Shown here in pieces: positions 1 through 8,004 of a DNA stretch of 64,000 nucleotides. Position numbers and translations under genes: made by a program. Each line of letters starts with the position of its first letter. Position 1 is the stretch's first letter. Source of the DNA: Brevundimonas intermedia (GTDB lineage Bacteria > Pseudomonadota > Alphaproteobacteria > Caulobacterales > Caulobacteraceae); assembly GCF_004614235.1 (NCBI RefSeq), contig NZ_SPVH01000006.1, forward strand, positions 372,001 to 436,000, given 5' to 3'. Below the pieces are notes generated by a model. It did no database searches and was not told the origin of the DNA. It saw nothing but the letters and a program-made list of their open reading frames with translations.

Positions 1-130
1 TGGCGTCTTGGGCGGCGCCGGTGACGGCTTGGCCAGCGGCTTGGGTGTCGCGGCCCACGCCTTCGACGGTGTTGCAGGCGGCGGTGGTCAGGGCGGCGGC
101 GGCGGCGACCAGAACGAAAATCTTGCGCAT
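1..130 (-). CDS. Entericidin-like small lipoprotein (partial)
   Basis: The start codon lies at 128-130 and the gene runs off the left edge, so about 43 residues are visible. The N-terminus has a short charged end, a hydrophobic stretch and a lipobox-like LTTAAC followed by NTVEGVGRD. This matches the entericidin A/B family of tiny lipoproteins, which are usually 40-50 residues, so little is missing. It starts 47 bases after the sensor kinase stop on the same strand and may be co-transcribed with it. Entericidin-like proteins are often stress-induced in alphaproteobacteria; a link to the stress locus here is inference. Confidence 0.75.
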   Translation of the reverse strand, partial: MRKIFVLVAAAAALTTAACNTVEGVGRDTQAAGQAVTGAAQDA

Positions 131-177
131 GAGGAAACTCCGAAGGTTAGCCGGGGTGAAACTCCGCCGGTCTTGCT

Positions 178-1977
178 TCATAAACGCGACGCCACGGCTC
201 CAGTTCCGTTGCTGGACGCCTTGTCCGCCGGATCGACCGGCGCCAAGGCCTCGGGCGTGGCGAAGGTCATGCGGGCGATGGTGCCGCCGCCGGGGGGGGT
301 GTCGAATTCGGTCTCGCCTCGCAGCTGTTTGGCGAAGGCGCTCATCAGGGTGCGACCCACGCCGACCTCAGCCCCGGCCTGGGCGCCGGGTCCGTCGTCC
401 TCGACTTCAAGCACGGACGTTTCGCCCTGGACGCGGAAGCGGACCTTCAACTTGCCGCCGCTGCCGGCGAATGCGTGCTTCTGGGCGTTCGTCACCGCCT
501 CGACCAGCCACAGCGCCAAGGGCGCCAGCTTGTCGGGATCGACGTGAAGCGAATCCGCATCGACCGAACTGATGACGACCGGGCCGCGGGTGGCCTCGCT
601 GGCGACTAACTGCCCCACCAGTTCGTTGAGGAACTCACGCGCATCGGCATGGCGGATGTCGTTGCTCTGGTAGAGGGTGCGATAGATCAGGGCCAGGGCC
701 GAGATGCGCTGACGCGTATCGCCCAGCGCCGCCTTGGCCGGGGCGTCGGTCAGGGCGCGCTGCTGCATCGACAGCAGCGACGAGATGATCTGCAGATTGT
801 TCTTCACCCGGTGGTGGATCTCGCGCATCAGCGCGTCCTTCTCCGCCAGGGCGTCGGTCAGCTCCCGATCTCGAACCGTGATGGCCTCGGCCATTTCGTC
901 CAGGGTGCGGGCCATGGTGCGGATCTCGGCCGGGGCGTTCATCGCCTGTAGGGGGCGCACCGAAAACCGTCCGCGCGCATAGATGGCTGCGACCCGTTCC
1001 AGATAGTCCAGCCAGCGAATGAAGATGCGTTCGGACAGCAGCATCACCGCCGCGAACGCCGTCAGCCAGGCGCCCAAGGGCAGCAGCAGCGTCCCGATCG
1101 GATTGAGCCGCGCCCATGACAGCAGGCCGGGCGCCGGAGCCGACAGCAGGGCGTAGAGGTCGCCGCCCGCCAGCGCCGCGCCGGCATAGTCGCGGCGATG
1201 GTTCTGAGCGTCCTTGGCCTCGAATACCGCCGAGCCCTGCTCGCGCGCACGGCCGACCCATCCGGCGATGTCGTCGCCGTCGGCCAGCTTGAAGACATCG
1301 GGATCGCTTGCGGTCAGGATACGCCCGGCGCCGTCGGTCAACGCCGCCTCGGCGCCCGAGGGCAGGGCGGGGTCCGCGATATCGGGTTGCAGTGCGGACA
1401 GGGGGATGACGGCGACCATGGCCCCGTCGAACCGGCCCATCGGCCGCTCGGCGCGCGTGGCGACGATCAGCGCGCCTTGATAGCCTGCGCCGTCAGGCGC
1501 GCGCACGACGACCAGTTCCTCGCCGTTGCGCAGACGCTGGAACCATGTGGCCTGTGCGGCGGGCGCCACGCCGGAACGCAACCCGTCCGTACGCCCCGAG
1601 GCGCACACGGCCTCGCCGGTCGGGCTGATGCGATAGAGGCCTTCGTAGCCTTCCAGCCGTCCGACGAGGGCGGTCAGGCGCGGCGCGCAATAGGGGCCGA
1701 GCGCATCGGGGCTGAGCGCGCGCAGCAGGACCTGGGCGCTGTCCAGCTGTGCCTTGGCGCTGGAGGCGCTGCGTTCGGCCGCCAACTGCAGATCGACCTG
1801 GCGGTCTTCGGCCTGACGGCGAAAATCCGCCTGGGTCTGGATCAGGCTGAGGACGAAGATCGGCAGCAGGGCCATGGCCATGGCCGCGCCCAGCCGAAAG
1901 CGGATGCCCTGAAACCGGTCCGTATTCCACGTGCGACCGAGGCGCGGCCTTGAGGCGTCTCTGGTCGTCTTATTCAC
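178..1977 (-). CDS. phyK: Membrane sensor histidine kinase, HWE/HisKA_2 family, probable PhyK
   Basis: This 599-residue kinase sits directly downstream of ecfG and probably feeds phosphate to PhyR, as PhyK does in Caulobacter. Two membrane segments (about residues 28-48 and 295-316) flank a periplasmic sensor region of about 245 residues. A HAMP-like linker and a HisKA_2 domain follow, with EIHHRVKNNLQ carrying the phospho-accepting histidine near residue 388, then an ATPase domain with EAVTNAQKHA (N box) and EDDGPG. The start is a GTG 6 bases after the ecfG stop, so the genes are probably co-transcribed. The ligand sensed cannot be read from sequence. Naming it PhyK rests on family and position. 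Confidence 0.88.
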   Translation of the reverse strand: MNKTTRDASRPRLGRTWNTDRFQGIRFRLGAAMAMALLPIFVLSLIQTQADFRRQAEDRQVDLQLAAERSASSAKAQLDSAQVLLRALSPDALGPYCAPRLTALVGRLEGYEGLYRISPTGEAVCASGRTDGLRSGVAPAAQATWFQRLRNGEELVVVRAPDGAGYQGALIVATRAERPMGRFDGAMVAVIPLSALQPDIADPALPSGAEAALTDGAGRILTASDPDVFKLADGDDIAGWVGRAREQGSAVFEAKDAQNHRRDYAGAALAGGDLYALLSAPAPGLLSWARLNPIGTLLLPLGAWLTAFAAVMLLSERIFIRWLDYLERVAAIYARGRFSVRPLQAMNAPAEIRTMARTLDEMAEAITVRDRELTDALAEKDALMREIHHRVKNNLQIISSLLSMQQRALTDAPAKAALGDTRQRISALALIYRTLYQSNDIRHADAREFLNELVGQLVASEATRGPVVISSVDADSLHVDPDKLAPLALWLVEAVTNAQKHAFAGSGGKLKVRFRVQGETSVLEVEDDGPGAQAGAEVGVGRTLMSAFAKQLRGETEFDTPPGGGTIARMTFATPEALAPVDPADKASSNGTGAVASRL

Positions 1978-1983
1978 CGCAGG

Positions 1984-2595
1984 TCAGCTCCGGGCGCCGG
2001 CCAGCCTGTCGGCCTCGCCCAAGATGGAGCGCATGGCGTCGCCTGCCGCCTTGCCGTCGCGGCCATAGCCGCCTTTTTCCAGCGTGGCTGCAAGCGCGCG
2101 GCGCGCCCGGCTGACCCGGCTCTTGACCGTGCCGACCGCGCAGCCGCAGATCTCGGCCGCTTCTTCGTAGGCGAAGCCGCCGGCGCCGACCAGGATCAGC
2201 GCCTCGCGCTGTTCTTCGGGCAGGGTCTTCAGGGCCTGACGCAGTTCGTCCAAGGCGACCGGCGCCTCGGGATCGTCCACGGCGACCAGGGTCCGCTCGG
2301 CGGCTTCCTGATCCAACTGCGACTGACGCCACGAACGGCGCTTCTCGGAATAGAACTGGTTGCGCAGGATCATGAAGGTCCATGCCTTCATGTTCGTGCC
2401 CATCTGATAGGAGGCGCGAGCGTCCCACGCCTTCATCATGGCGTCCTGCGCCAGGTCGTCGGCAGCGGTCGGATCACCGGTCAGGGTGCGGGCGAAGGCG
2501 CGCAGATGCGGAATCAACACCACCAGTTCGCGCTTGAAGCCTTCGTCGTCAGCCGACGCGGGCTTGGGGGCGGCCCCCAGGCGAGACGTACTCAT
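1984..2595 (-). CDS. ecfG: ECF sigma factor EcfG (SigT-type), general stress response
   Basis: This 203-residue ECF sigma factor has region 2 at about residues 25-95 (TAADDLAQDAMMKAW, MKAWTFMILRN) and region 4 at about 130-180 (LPEEQREALILV, a helix-turn-helix around GCAVGTVKSRVSRARRAL). With nepR and phyR as neighbours it belongs to the EcfG group, which directs RNA polymerase to GGAAC-N16/17-CGTT promoters in stress. It overlaps the end of nepR by four bases (ATGA), so translation is probably coupled, which would keep sigma and anti-sigma levels matched. Two EcfG-type promoters in the nepR/phyR gap suggest positive autoregulation. Confidence 0.95.
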   Translation of the reverse strand: MSTSRLGAAPKPASADDEGFKRELVVLIPHLRAFARTLTGDPTAADDLAQDAMMKAWDARASYQMGTNMKAWTFMILRNQFYSEKRRSWRQSQLDQEAAERTLVAVDDPEAPVALDELRQALKTLPEEQREALILVGAGGFAYEEAAEICGCAVGTVKSRVSRARRALAATLEKGGYGRDGKAAGDAMRSILGEADRLAGARS

Positions 2596-2795
2596 GCGGC
2601 GCCATCCGCAGCCTTCGCATCGGCGCGTTTCAGGATGTCGAGAAACTCGTCGGGAACGGGCTCGTTGACGACCTCGTCGAACATATGCCGCAGCTTCACG
2701 CCGATGGCCTGCTGGCGAAGCCGAGCTTCTTCAAGCCCCGCCTCCCCCTTCGTATCGGCGCCTTTCGGGCGCGAGGAGTCGGTAGAATCAATCAT
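2592..2795 (-). CDS. nepR: NepR anti-sigma factor
   Basis: This is a 67-residue protein with the NepR core, including IGVKLRHMFDEVVNEPVPDE and FLDILKRAD. NepR binds and inhibits EcfG until phosphorylated PhyR, a sigma mimic, takes it away. I chose the ATG at 2793-2795; a TTG 21 bases upstream is in frame but falls close to the expected transcription start. The stop overlaps the ecfG start by four bases. The EcfG-type promoter at 2843-2867 on this strand should drive nepR-ecfG and perhaps the kinase. Confidence 0.93.
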   Translation of the reverse strand: MIDSTDSSRPKGADTKGEAGLEEARLRQQAIGVKLRHMFDEVVNEPVPDEFLDILKRADAKAADGAA

Positions 2796-2842
2796 AGACA
2801 GAGTACGCCCACCCAACGTTCATCGCGGAGATGCCCGCCGAT

Positions 2843-2867
2843 AACGTCATCCCCACGCGAGGGTTCC
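2843..2867 (-). promoter_or_regulatory. EcfG-type promoter for nepR-ecfG
   Basis: On the minus strand GGAAC (2867-2863) is followed by 16 bases and CGTT (2846-2843). This matches the alphaproteobacterial EcfG consensus. The predicted start near 2837 leaves a leader of about 40 bases before nepR. Confidence 0.85.
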
Positions 2868-2908
2868 TAGGCCGCATCAATTTTAAGCTCAAGCTTCATC
2901 GAAACTTC

Positions 2909-2933
2909 GGAACCGTGGTGCGTATGATACGTT
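2909..2933 (+). promoter_or_regulatory. EcfG-type promoter for phyR
   Basis: GGAAC (2909-2913), a 16-base spacer and CGTT (2930-2933) match the EcfG consensus exactly. A start near 2939 gives a leader of about 55 bases before phyR. It is divergent from the nepR-ecfG promoter. Confidence 0.87.
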
Positions 2934-2993
2934 CAGACCCGCTGTATCGCTTTCCCTTGCCGGGACGGCGAAGATTTGTCGGGGACTATCTGA

Positions 2994-3788
2994 ATGAGCC
3001 TTCTGGCCAGACTTGCGCCGCACCTGCCTTATGTGCGCCGTTACGCCCGTGCGTTGACCGGCGACCAATCCACCGGGGACAACTACGTCCGCGTCGCGCT
3101 AGAAGCCCTGGCGGCCGGCGAACAGCAGCTGTCGGCCGACATGACGCCGCGCGTGGCCCTGTATCACGTGTTCCACGCCATCTGGTCCTCGACCGGCGCC
3201 CAGCTTGAGACCGGCACGCTGGAGACGACGGGAACCGACGCATCGCAGCGTCTCCTGCGTATCGCGCCGCGCTCGCGCCAGGCCTTCCTGCTGACCGCGC
3301 TCGAAGGGTTCACGCCTTCGGAAGCCGCCCAGATCCTGTCCGCCGACCCGCGCGACGTCGAACGCCTGATTGCCGACGCCCAGTCCGACATCGACGCCGA
3401 ACTGGCGACCGACGTGCTGGTGATCGAGGACGAGGCCATCATCTCGGCCGACATCCAGAGCCTGGTCAAGGAACTGGGTCACCGCGTCACCGGCACAGCC
3501 ACGACGCATGACGAAGCCATCGACGCTGTCGCCCGTCACAAGCCGGGTCTGGTGCTGGCCGACATCCAGTTGGCCGATGGTTCGTCGGGCATCGATGCGG
3601 TCAAGGACATCCTGAAGACCATGGACGTGCCGGTGATCTTCATCACCGCCTTCCCGGAACGCCTCCTGACCGGCGAGCGGCCCGAGCCCACCTTCCTGAT
3701 CACCAAGCCGTTCCAGCCGGAAACGGTGAAGGCGGCGATCAGCCAGGCGCTGTTCTTCCATCCTTCGCGTCAGAAGGAAGCGGCGTAA
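2994..3788 (+). CDS. phyR: PhyR general stress response regulator (sigma-like domain plus receiver)
   Basis: This 264-residue anti-anti-sigma factor has an N-terminal EcfG-like domain (about residues 1-130) and a C-terminal receiver (about 138-260). The receiver shows VLVIEDEAII (acidic pocket near 145-146), the phosphorylation aspartate near residue 190 in LADIQLADGSSG, and the conserved lysine near 238 in FLITKPF. When phosphorylated, the sigma-like half binds NepR and frees EcfG. It is divergent from nepR-ecfG-phyK, the usual arrangement in this order, and has its own EcfG-type promoter. A strong terminator follows at 3817-3853. Confidence 0.96.
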   Translation: MSLLARLAPHLPYVRRYARALTGDQSTGDNYVRVALEALAAGEQQLSADMTPRVALYHVFHAIWSSTGAQLETGTLETTGTDASQRLLRIAPRSRQAFLLTALEGFTPSEAAQILSADPRDVERLIADAQSDIDAELATDVLVIEDEAIISADIQSLVKELGHRVTGTATTHDEAIDAVARHKPGLVLADIQLADGSSGIDAVKDILKTMDVPVIFITAFPERLLTGERPEPTFLITKPFQPETVKAAISQALFFHPSRQKEAA

Positions 3789-3816
3789 GGCCGCAGCCCG
3801 CCTTTCAGACGACAAA

Positions 3817-3853
3817 GAGGCCCCGTTCGCATCCGCAACGGGGCCTTTTCTTT
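3817..3853 (+). terminator. Rho-independent terminator of phyR
   Basis: GGCCCCGTT (3819-3827) pairs with AACGGGGCC (3837-3845) around a 9-base loop, followed by TTTTCTTTT. Confidence 0.9.
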
Positions 3854-3882
3854 TGCGCCGACAGGAAAAGTCGCAACCCCCG

Positions 3883-3907
3883 GGAACCGGTGTTCCGCCT
3901 TGTCGTT
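3883..3907 (+). promoter_or_regulatory. EcfG-type promoter of the GsrN-like sRNA
   Basis: GGAAC (3883-3887), a 16-base spacer and CGTT (3904-3907) have the same geometry as the two promoters between nepR and phyR. It lies after the phyR terminator and points at no protein gene within 100 bases; its product would end at the terminator at 3999-4028. Confidence 0.8.
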
Positions 3908-3911
3908 ATCG

Positions 3912-4026
3912 GCATGCGGAGGCGGCGACGCCCCCCGACTTGATCAGCGATAGCCGATCATGCCGCCTCCGCGCCTCATTCTCGATGATGCCACTTCAAA
4001 GCGGTCCGCAAGGGCCGCTTTTTTCT
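3912..4026 (+). ncRNA. gsrN: GsrN-like general stress response small RNA
   Basis: The predicted transcript of about 115 nt runs from an EcfG-type promoter to a strong terminator. Its 5' half folds as an 11-bp stem, GCGGAGGCGGC (3916-3926) with GCCGCCTCCGC (3962-3972). The loop carries an exposed C6 run (3931-3936) and a small TGATC/GATCA hairpin (3941-3960). Caulobacter GsrN is a sigma-T-dependent sRNA of similar size whose C-rich 5' loop base-pairs with katG mRNA, and the promoter type, C-rich loop, length and terminator all fit. The family name is inferred from architecture, without alignment. Confidence 0.72.
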
Positions 4027-4028
4027 TT
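3999..4028 (+). terminator. Terminator of the GsrN-like sRNA
   Basis: AAGCGGTCC (3999-4007) pairs with GGGCCGCTT (4012-4020), one G-U pair included, around a GCAA tetraloop, followed by TTTTCTTT. Confidence 0.85.
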
Positions 4029-4097
4029 GCCATGGCTCGACCGCCGGGCCCGCCGGGGCCAAGGTGGTGGTCAAAGAAAACGCACGGAGAGACGCGT

Positions 4098-5129
4098 ATG
4101 GCTTCGGCAAGTGGCAAGACGAACCGTCAATGGGTGCTGCGCCAGCGCCCTAAGGGCCTGATCCAGGCCGGCGACCTCGAACTGGTCGAAACCGCCATCC
4201 CCGATCTGAAGGAAAACGAGGTGCTGGTCCGCACCGTCTATCTGTCGCTGGACCCGACCAACCGGACCTGGATGAACGATTCCGAAGGCTATCTGCCGCC
4301 GGTGGGCCTGGGCGAGGTCATGCGCGGCCTGACACTGGGCGTGGTCGAGGCGTCGCGGTCCAGCCGCTTCAAGTCCGGCGACGTGGTCATGCCGACCTCG
4401 GGCGGCTGGGCCGACTACGCCGTTGTGCCTGAAGGCGGCCTGCGCCCCGTCCACCGCGCGCCGGGCCTGCCGCTGACGGCCAATATGTCGGTCCTCGGCA
4501 TGACCGGCCTGACCGCCTATTTCGGCGTCACCGACGTGCTGAAAGCCAAGGAAGGCGAGACCATCGTCATCTCGGCGGCGGCGGGCGCCGTCGGCTCCAT
4601 CGCCGGCCAGGTGGCCAAGCAGCGCGGATGCCGCGTCATCGGCATCGCCGGCGGGCCTGAGAAATGCGCCTGGCTGACGGACGAACTCGGGTTCGACGCC
4701 GCCATCGACTACAAGAACGAGGATGTCGGCGAGGCGCTGGACCGTCTGGCCCCGGACGGCGTCGACCTGAACTTCGAGAACGTCGGCGGCGACATCATGA
4801 TCGCCGTGTTCAACCGGCTGAAGGTTCACGGTCGCATGGCGGTCTGCGGCCTGGTGTCCTCCTACAATGCGACCAAGGCGCCGCCGTCGCCGAACTTCGC
4901 GCGCATCATCACCCACCGTCTTCAGGTCCAGGGCTTCCTGGTTCTGGACTATGCCCCGCGCGCCCGCGAGATGGTCGCCGAGATGGGGCCGTGGCTGGCG
5001 GACGGTCGGGTGAAGTGGAAAGTTCACGTCGATGACGGCCTGGACGGCGCGGTGGATTCGCTGAATCGCTTGTTCACCGGCGATCACGACGGCAAGCTGC
5101 TGGTTCGCGTTTCCGAAGAACCCGCCTGA
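4098..5129 (+). CDS. NADP-dependent oxidoreductase, zinc-independent MDR family
   Basis: This 343-residue medium-chain reductase belongs to the leukotriene B4 dehydrogenase/CurA-like group that reduces activated C=C bonds with NADPH. The N-terminal fold has YLSLDPTNRTWMND and the Rossmann domain shows SAAAGAVGSIAGQVAKQRGC. No catalytic zinc ligands are visible. I chose the ATG at 4098 (GGAGAG eight bases upstream); the frame also opens at 3960, but that lies inside the sRNA. A MaoC-like gene follows 23 bases later and may be co-transcribed. The natural substrate is unknown. Confidence 0.88.
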   Translation: MASASGKTNRQWVLRQRPKGLIQAGDLELVETAIPDLKENEVLVRTVYLSLDPTNRTWMNDSEGYLPPVGLGEVMRGLTLGVVEASRSSRFKSGDVVMPTSGGWADYAVVPEGGLRPVHRAPGLPLTANMSVLGMTGLTAYFGVTDVLKAKEGETIVISAAAGAVGSIAGQVAKQRGCRVIGIAGGPEKCAWLTDELGFDAAIDYKNEDVGEALDRLAPDGVDLNFENVGGDIMIAVFNRLKVHGRMAVCGLVSSYNATKAPPSPNFARIITHRLQVQGFLVLDYAPRAREMVAEMGPWLADGRVKWKVHVDDGLDGAVDSLNRLFTGDHDGKLLVRVSEEPA

Positions 5130-5152
5130 AGCCGATACGGAAAGTCCCGCCC

Positions 5153-5560
5153 ATGAGCGATCCGCTGCACGTCCATTTCGAAGACCTGGAAGTGGGTCAG
5201 GTCGTGCCGTTGGGGGCCTGCGCCGTCGATCAGGCGGCGCTGGACGTCTTCATCGAGCGGTTCTCGCCGGGGTGGGACGTCGCCTACGGCGCGCCGGACG
5301 CCATGGTCTATGTGCTGTGGAGCCGGCTGGCGGCCGACAAGTCCGGCGGCTGGGCCCAGACCAAGGTCCTGGCCGTCGATGGCCTGCGCTACATGCGCAA
5401 TCCGCCCGCCGGCGAACTGCTGCGCGGGCGGATGACGGTGATGGGCAAGGACCCGGTCGGCGACGAAAAAGGCATCGTCATCGCCTCGCACGACCTACTG
5501 GACGAGTCCGGCAGGCTGGTCTTCTCGTGCCTGACGCGCGCCCTGTTCTCGCGTCGCTGA
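5153..5560 (+). CDS. MaoC-like hotdog-fold protein
   Basis: This is a 135-residue single hotdog domain. The N-terminal YFEDLEVGQ-like signature (HFEDLEVGQVV) and a central helix are typical of MaoC-type acyl dehydratases and related thioesterases. The usual MaoC catalytic Asp-His motif is not obvious, so hydratase activity is uncertain. It follows the oxidoreductase by 23 bases on the same strand. A bidirectional terminator separates it from the convergent SapC gene. Confidence 0.7.
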   Translation: MSDPLHVHFEDLEVGQVVPLGACAVDQAALDVFIERFSPGWDVAYGAPDAMVYVLWSRLAADKSGGWAQTKVLAVDGLRYMRNPPAGELLRGRMTVMGKDPVGDEKGIVIASHDLLDESGRLVFSCLTRALFSRR

Positions 5561-5568
5561 AACGAAAA

Positions 5569-5595
5569 ACGCCCCGTCGGCTAACCGGCGGGGCG
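5569..5595. terminator. Bidirectional terminator
   Basis: ACGCCCCGTCGG pairs with CCGGCGGGGCGT around a CTAA-type loop, between the convergent MaoC-like and SapC genes. An A-rich run precedes it, giving U-rich RNA on the minus strand. Confidence 0.75.
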
Positions 5596-5620
5596 TCTGT
5601 CAGTCTGTAAAGGCCGGGGC

Positions 5621-6403
5621 TTAGTTGACCGAAGTCGGAGCCTGCGCCTGGCGCATGACGGCCAGGGCGATGAGGCGATCCCAACCGACCAGCGACACCA
5701 GGTGGGCGTAGATCTGGCCCAGGGCGCCGTTGTCGCGCAGTTCGACCAGCTTCTCGGCCGGCAGGGCGCGCAGCTTGTCTTCCGACACCGCATAGTATTC
5801 GGCCAGCTTTTGGGGCTGACCCGGCGTGCCGTCGGGGTTGCGCGGCGTGAAGTGGGCCTCGCGGATGTCCAGCAGGTCAAGCTCGTTGATCAGCGTCATG
5901 AAGCCTTCGGTGCGCAGGCGCTCCTGCTCGAAGTTGTTGCAGAACTCCATCGCCATATTGGTGTAGTCGCTGGGCTGGCCATCGACGAACAGCGGGTTCT
6001 GGCCGCCCTCGGCGACGATCGAAGCGCCGCGGTCGATGCACAGGATCAGGCGCTGGTTCTGCTTGTCGTCGGCGAAGACGAACGGATAGCGGCGCACATA
6101 GGCTGGCACATAGGCGTCGGCGCGGAACTCGCCGTCGTCGGCGACGAACAGGTTTTCGTTCGCGCGCAGACCCATCACGGCGACCGGCTGGCGGTTCTCG
6201 CCGGTGAAGATGATCGGATAGGACAAGGCGGCGGCCGAGAATTCGGTCACCGTCAGCGGCACGACATTGGTCTGGGCCACGAAGGCGTAGGGCTTGTCGG
6301 TCGGGTTGACGCCCAGACCGCCGTGGATGCTCTGATCGAGCGGCTCGGGGTTGGTGTAGAAGAGGACGTTGCCTTCGAGCGGCGAGTTGTTCGTGTCGGT
6401 CAT
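5621..6403 (-). CDS. SapC family protein (S-layer related)
   Basis: This 260-residue protein has the SapC-family pattern: an N-terminal motif around VVPLTVTEFSAAALSYPIIF, then RANENLFVADDGEFRADAYV, a central RYPFVFADD and a conserved middle region. SapC was named for linkage to S-layer secretion in Campylobacter; its biochemical role is not established. Caulobacterales commonly carry several copies and make S-layers. A perfect 10-base tandem repeat (GTTGGAGATA twice, 6421-6440) sits just upstream of the start. No signal peptide is visible. Confidence 0.85.
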   Translation of the reverse strand: MTDTNNSPLEGNVLFYTNPEPLDQSIHGGLGVNPTDKPYAFVAQTNVVPLTVTEFSAAALSYPIIFTGENRQPVAVMGLRANENLFVADDGEFRADAYVPAYVRRYPFVFADDKQNQRLILCIDRGASIVAEGGQNPLFVDGQPSDYTNMAMEFCNNFEQERLRTEGFMTLINELDLLDIREAHFTPRNPDGTPGQPQKLAEYYAVSEDKLRALPAEKLVELRDNGALGQIYAHLVSLVGWDRLIALAVMRQAQAPTSVN

Positions 6404-6530
6404 GAAGCGAGGACGCCCTGGTTGGAGATAGTTGGAGATAGGAGGCGCGCCTTCTAGCCCAACCCCGTCTCAGCGGCAAACCCGCGATGCTTCAGTTGCG
6501 ATAGAGGCTGCCAGCCATTAGCTGTGGCGC

Positions 6531-7019
6531 ATGGGTTCCGCCTGCGATCACGATCACGACCATTCCGGCCTGAACGGCGGCGCGCTGGATCGCGCCCTGG
6601 CGGCGGCCGAGGCGCGCGCGGTCCAGCGGGGCGAGCGGATGACCGCCCAGCGCCGCCGGGTTCTGGCCCTGCTGCTGGAAACGGGCGAGCCGGTGAAGGC
6701 CTATGACCTGATCGCGCGCTTCGGCGAGGACGGGCAGGCGGCAAAGCCGCCGACGGTCTATCGCGCGCTGGAGTTCCTGGAGCGGCTGGGTATGGCCCAC
6801 CGCATCGCCTCGATCAGCGCCTATGTCGCCTGCACCGACGACGGCGACGCCGCCCATGCCGCCGCCTTCCTGATCTGCGACTGCTGCGGCGCGACACGCG
6901 AGGTCAGCGGCCCGGACCAGAGCGCCATGAACGCCGCCGCCGCCGCCGCCGGATACGCTATCGCCCGCACGACGATCGAGGCGCACGGCCGTTGCGCCGC
7001 GTGCCGCGAGGCGGCTTGA
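6531..7019 (+). CDS. zur: Fur family transcriptional regulator, Zur-like
   Basis: This 162-residue Fur-family repressor has a winged-helix DNA-binding domain (about residues 35-95; MTAQRRRVLALLLETGEPV, PPTVYRALEFLERLG). The C-terminal dimerisation domain has two CxxC pairs (CDCC near 125, CAAC near 157) for structural zinc. The His/Asp-rich N-terminus (CDHDHDH) and overall pattern favour Zur over Fur or PerR, but the assignment is not certain. A hydrolase gene follows after two bases. A His-rich COG0523 GTPase, a typical Zur-regulated class, lies at 29.3-30.5 kb. Confidence 0.82.
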   Translation: MGSACDHDHDHSGLNGGALDRALAAAEARAVQRGERMTAQRRRVLALLLETGEPVKAYDLIARFGEDGQAAKPPTVYRALEFLERLGMAHRIASISAYVACTDDGDAAHAAAFLICDCCGATREVSGPDQSAMNAAAAAAGYAIARTTIEAHGRCAACREAA

Positions 7020-7021
7020 GC

Positions 7022-7924
7022 ATGGATGCGGCGCTGATGTCTCCTCCTCGCCGCCTGTCCGTCCCCATCGACAACCGCTGGGGCGCCGGCGAGATGGCGG
7101 TGCTGGATTTCGGCGATCCAAAGCGTCCGGTCGATCTGATCTTCAGCCACGCCAACGGCTTCAACGCCGCCACCTATCGCAGCCTGCTGTCGCCGTTGTC
7201 GGCCTCCTTACGCATCTGGGCGCCCGATCTGCGCGGGCACGGCCGCTCGACCCTGCCGGTCTTCACCCGACCCAAGACCAGTTGGCTGGATCATCGCGAC
7301 GATCTTCTGGCCCTGCTGAAAGCCATCGACGGCCCGCCGGTTGTGATGGCCGGCCATTCGATGGGCGGCACGTCGTCGCTGATGGCGGCCGCCGTGCAGC
7401 CGGATCGCGTGTCCAGCCTGGTGTTGTTCGATCCGGTGATCTGGAAACGGTCGGCCGTTTTCGCCTTCAACCTGCCCTTCGCCCATCGGCTGATGGGCGC
7501 GATCCCGATCGCCAAGGCGACGCTGCGTCGCCGTAGCCAGTTCGATAGCCGCGAGCAGGCCATGGCCGCCTATCGCGGGCGCGGCGCTTTCAAGGGTTGG
7601 CCCGACATGGTTCTGGCCGACTATTTGTCGGAAGGCCTGAGTGAGCAAAAGGGCGAGGGGGAGGGCGGCTTGAACCTGACCGCCACGCCGGCCTGGGAGG
7701 CCGCCAACTATTCGGCCCAGGCGCATGATCCTTGGCGGGCCCTGCGTCGCTATCCTGGGCCGGTGCGCATCCTGAAGGCCGAACACGGCGCCCTCACCCA
7801 TGTGCCGGTCGCGCCTCGCGGTCTGCCCAACGTCACGGTCGAGGTCGTGCCCGGCGGCGGACACCTGTTCCCCATGACCCACGCCGACATCGCCCGCGAC
7901 GCCCTGTTCGACGCCGCCGTCTGA
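7022..7924 (+). CDS. Alpha/beta hydrolase
   Basis: This is a 300-residue alpha/beta hydrolase. It has an oxyanion-region motif FSHANGFN (about residues 41-48), the nucleophile elbow GHSMGG and a C-terminal catalytic His in GGGHLFPMTH. The start two bases after the zur stop implies a shared transcript. A frame extension upstream inside zur is unlikely to be used. The substrate cannot be predicted; a zinc-related role is not suggested by the protein itself. Confidence 0.85.
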   Translation: MDAALMSPPRRLSVPIDNRWGAGEMAVLDFGDPKRPVDLIFSHANGFNAATYRSLLSPLSASLRIWAPDLRGHGRSTLPVFTRPKTSWLDHRDDLLALLKAIDGPPVVMAGHSMGGTSSLMAAAVQPDRVSSLVLFDPVIWKRSAVFAFNLPFAHRLMGAIPIAKATLRRRSQFDSREQAMAAYRGRGAFKGWPDMVLADYLSEGLSEQKGEGEGGLNLTATPAWEAANYSAQAHDPWRALRRYPGPVRILKAEHGALTHVPVAPRGLPNVTVEVVPGGGHLFPMTHADIARDALFDAAV

Positions 7925-8004
7925 AACGATTTCTGTAGGCTGAACAAACACCCGCGCTATAAGGGCGCCGCTGAGCAAAACTCCCTCGCCGCCCGAGACG
8001 CCGC

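Noticed and set aside
3960..4097. Longer start for the NADP oxidoreductase
   Set aside because: It would overlap the sRNA and its terminator; GGAGAG supports the ATG at 4098.
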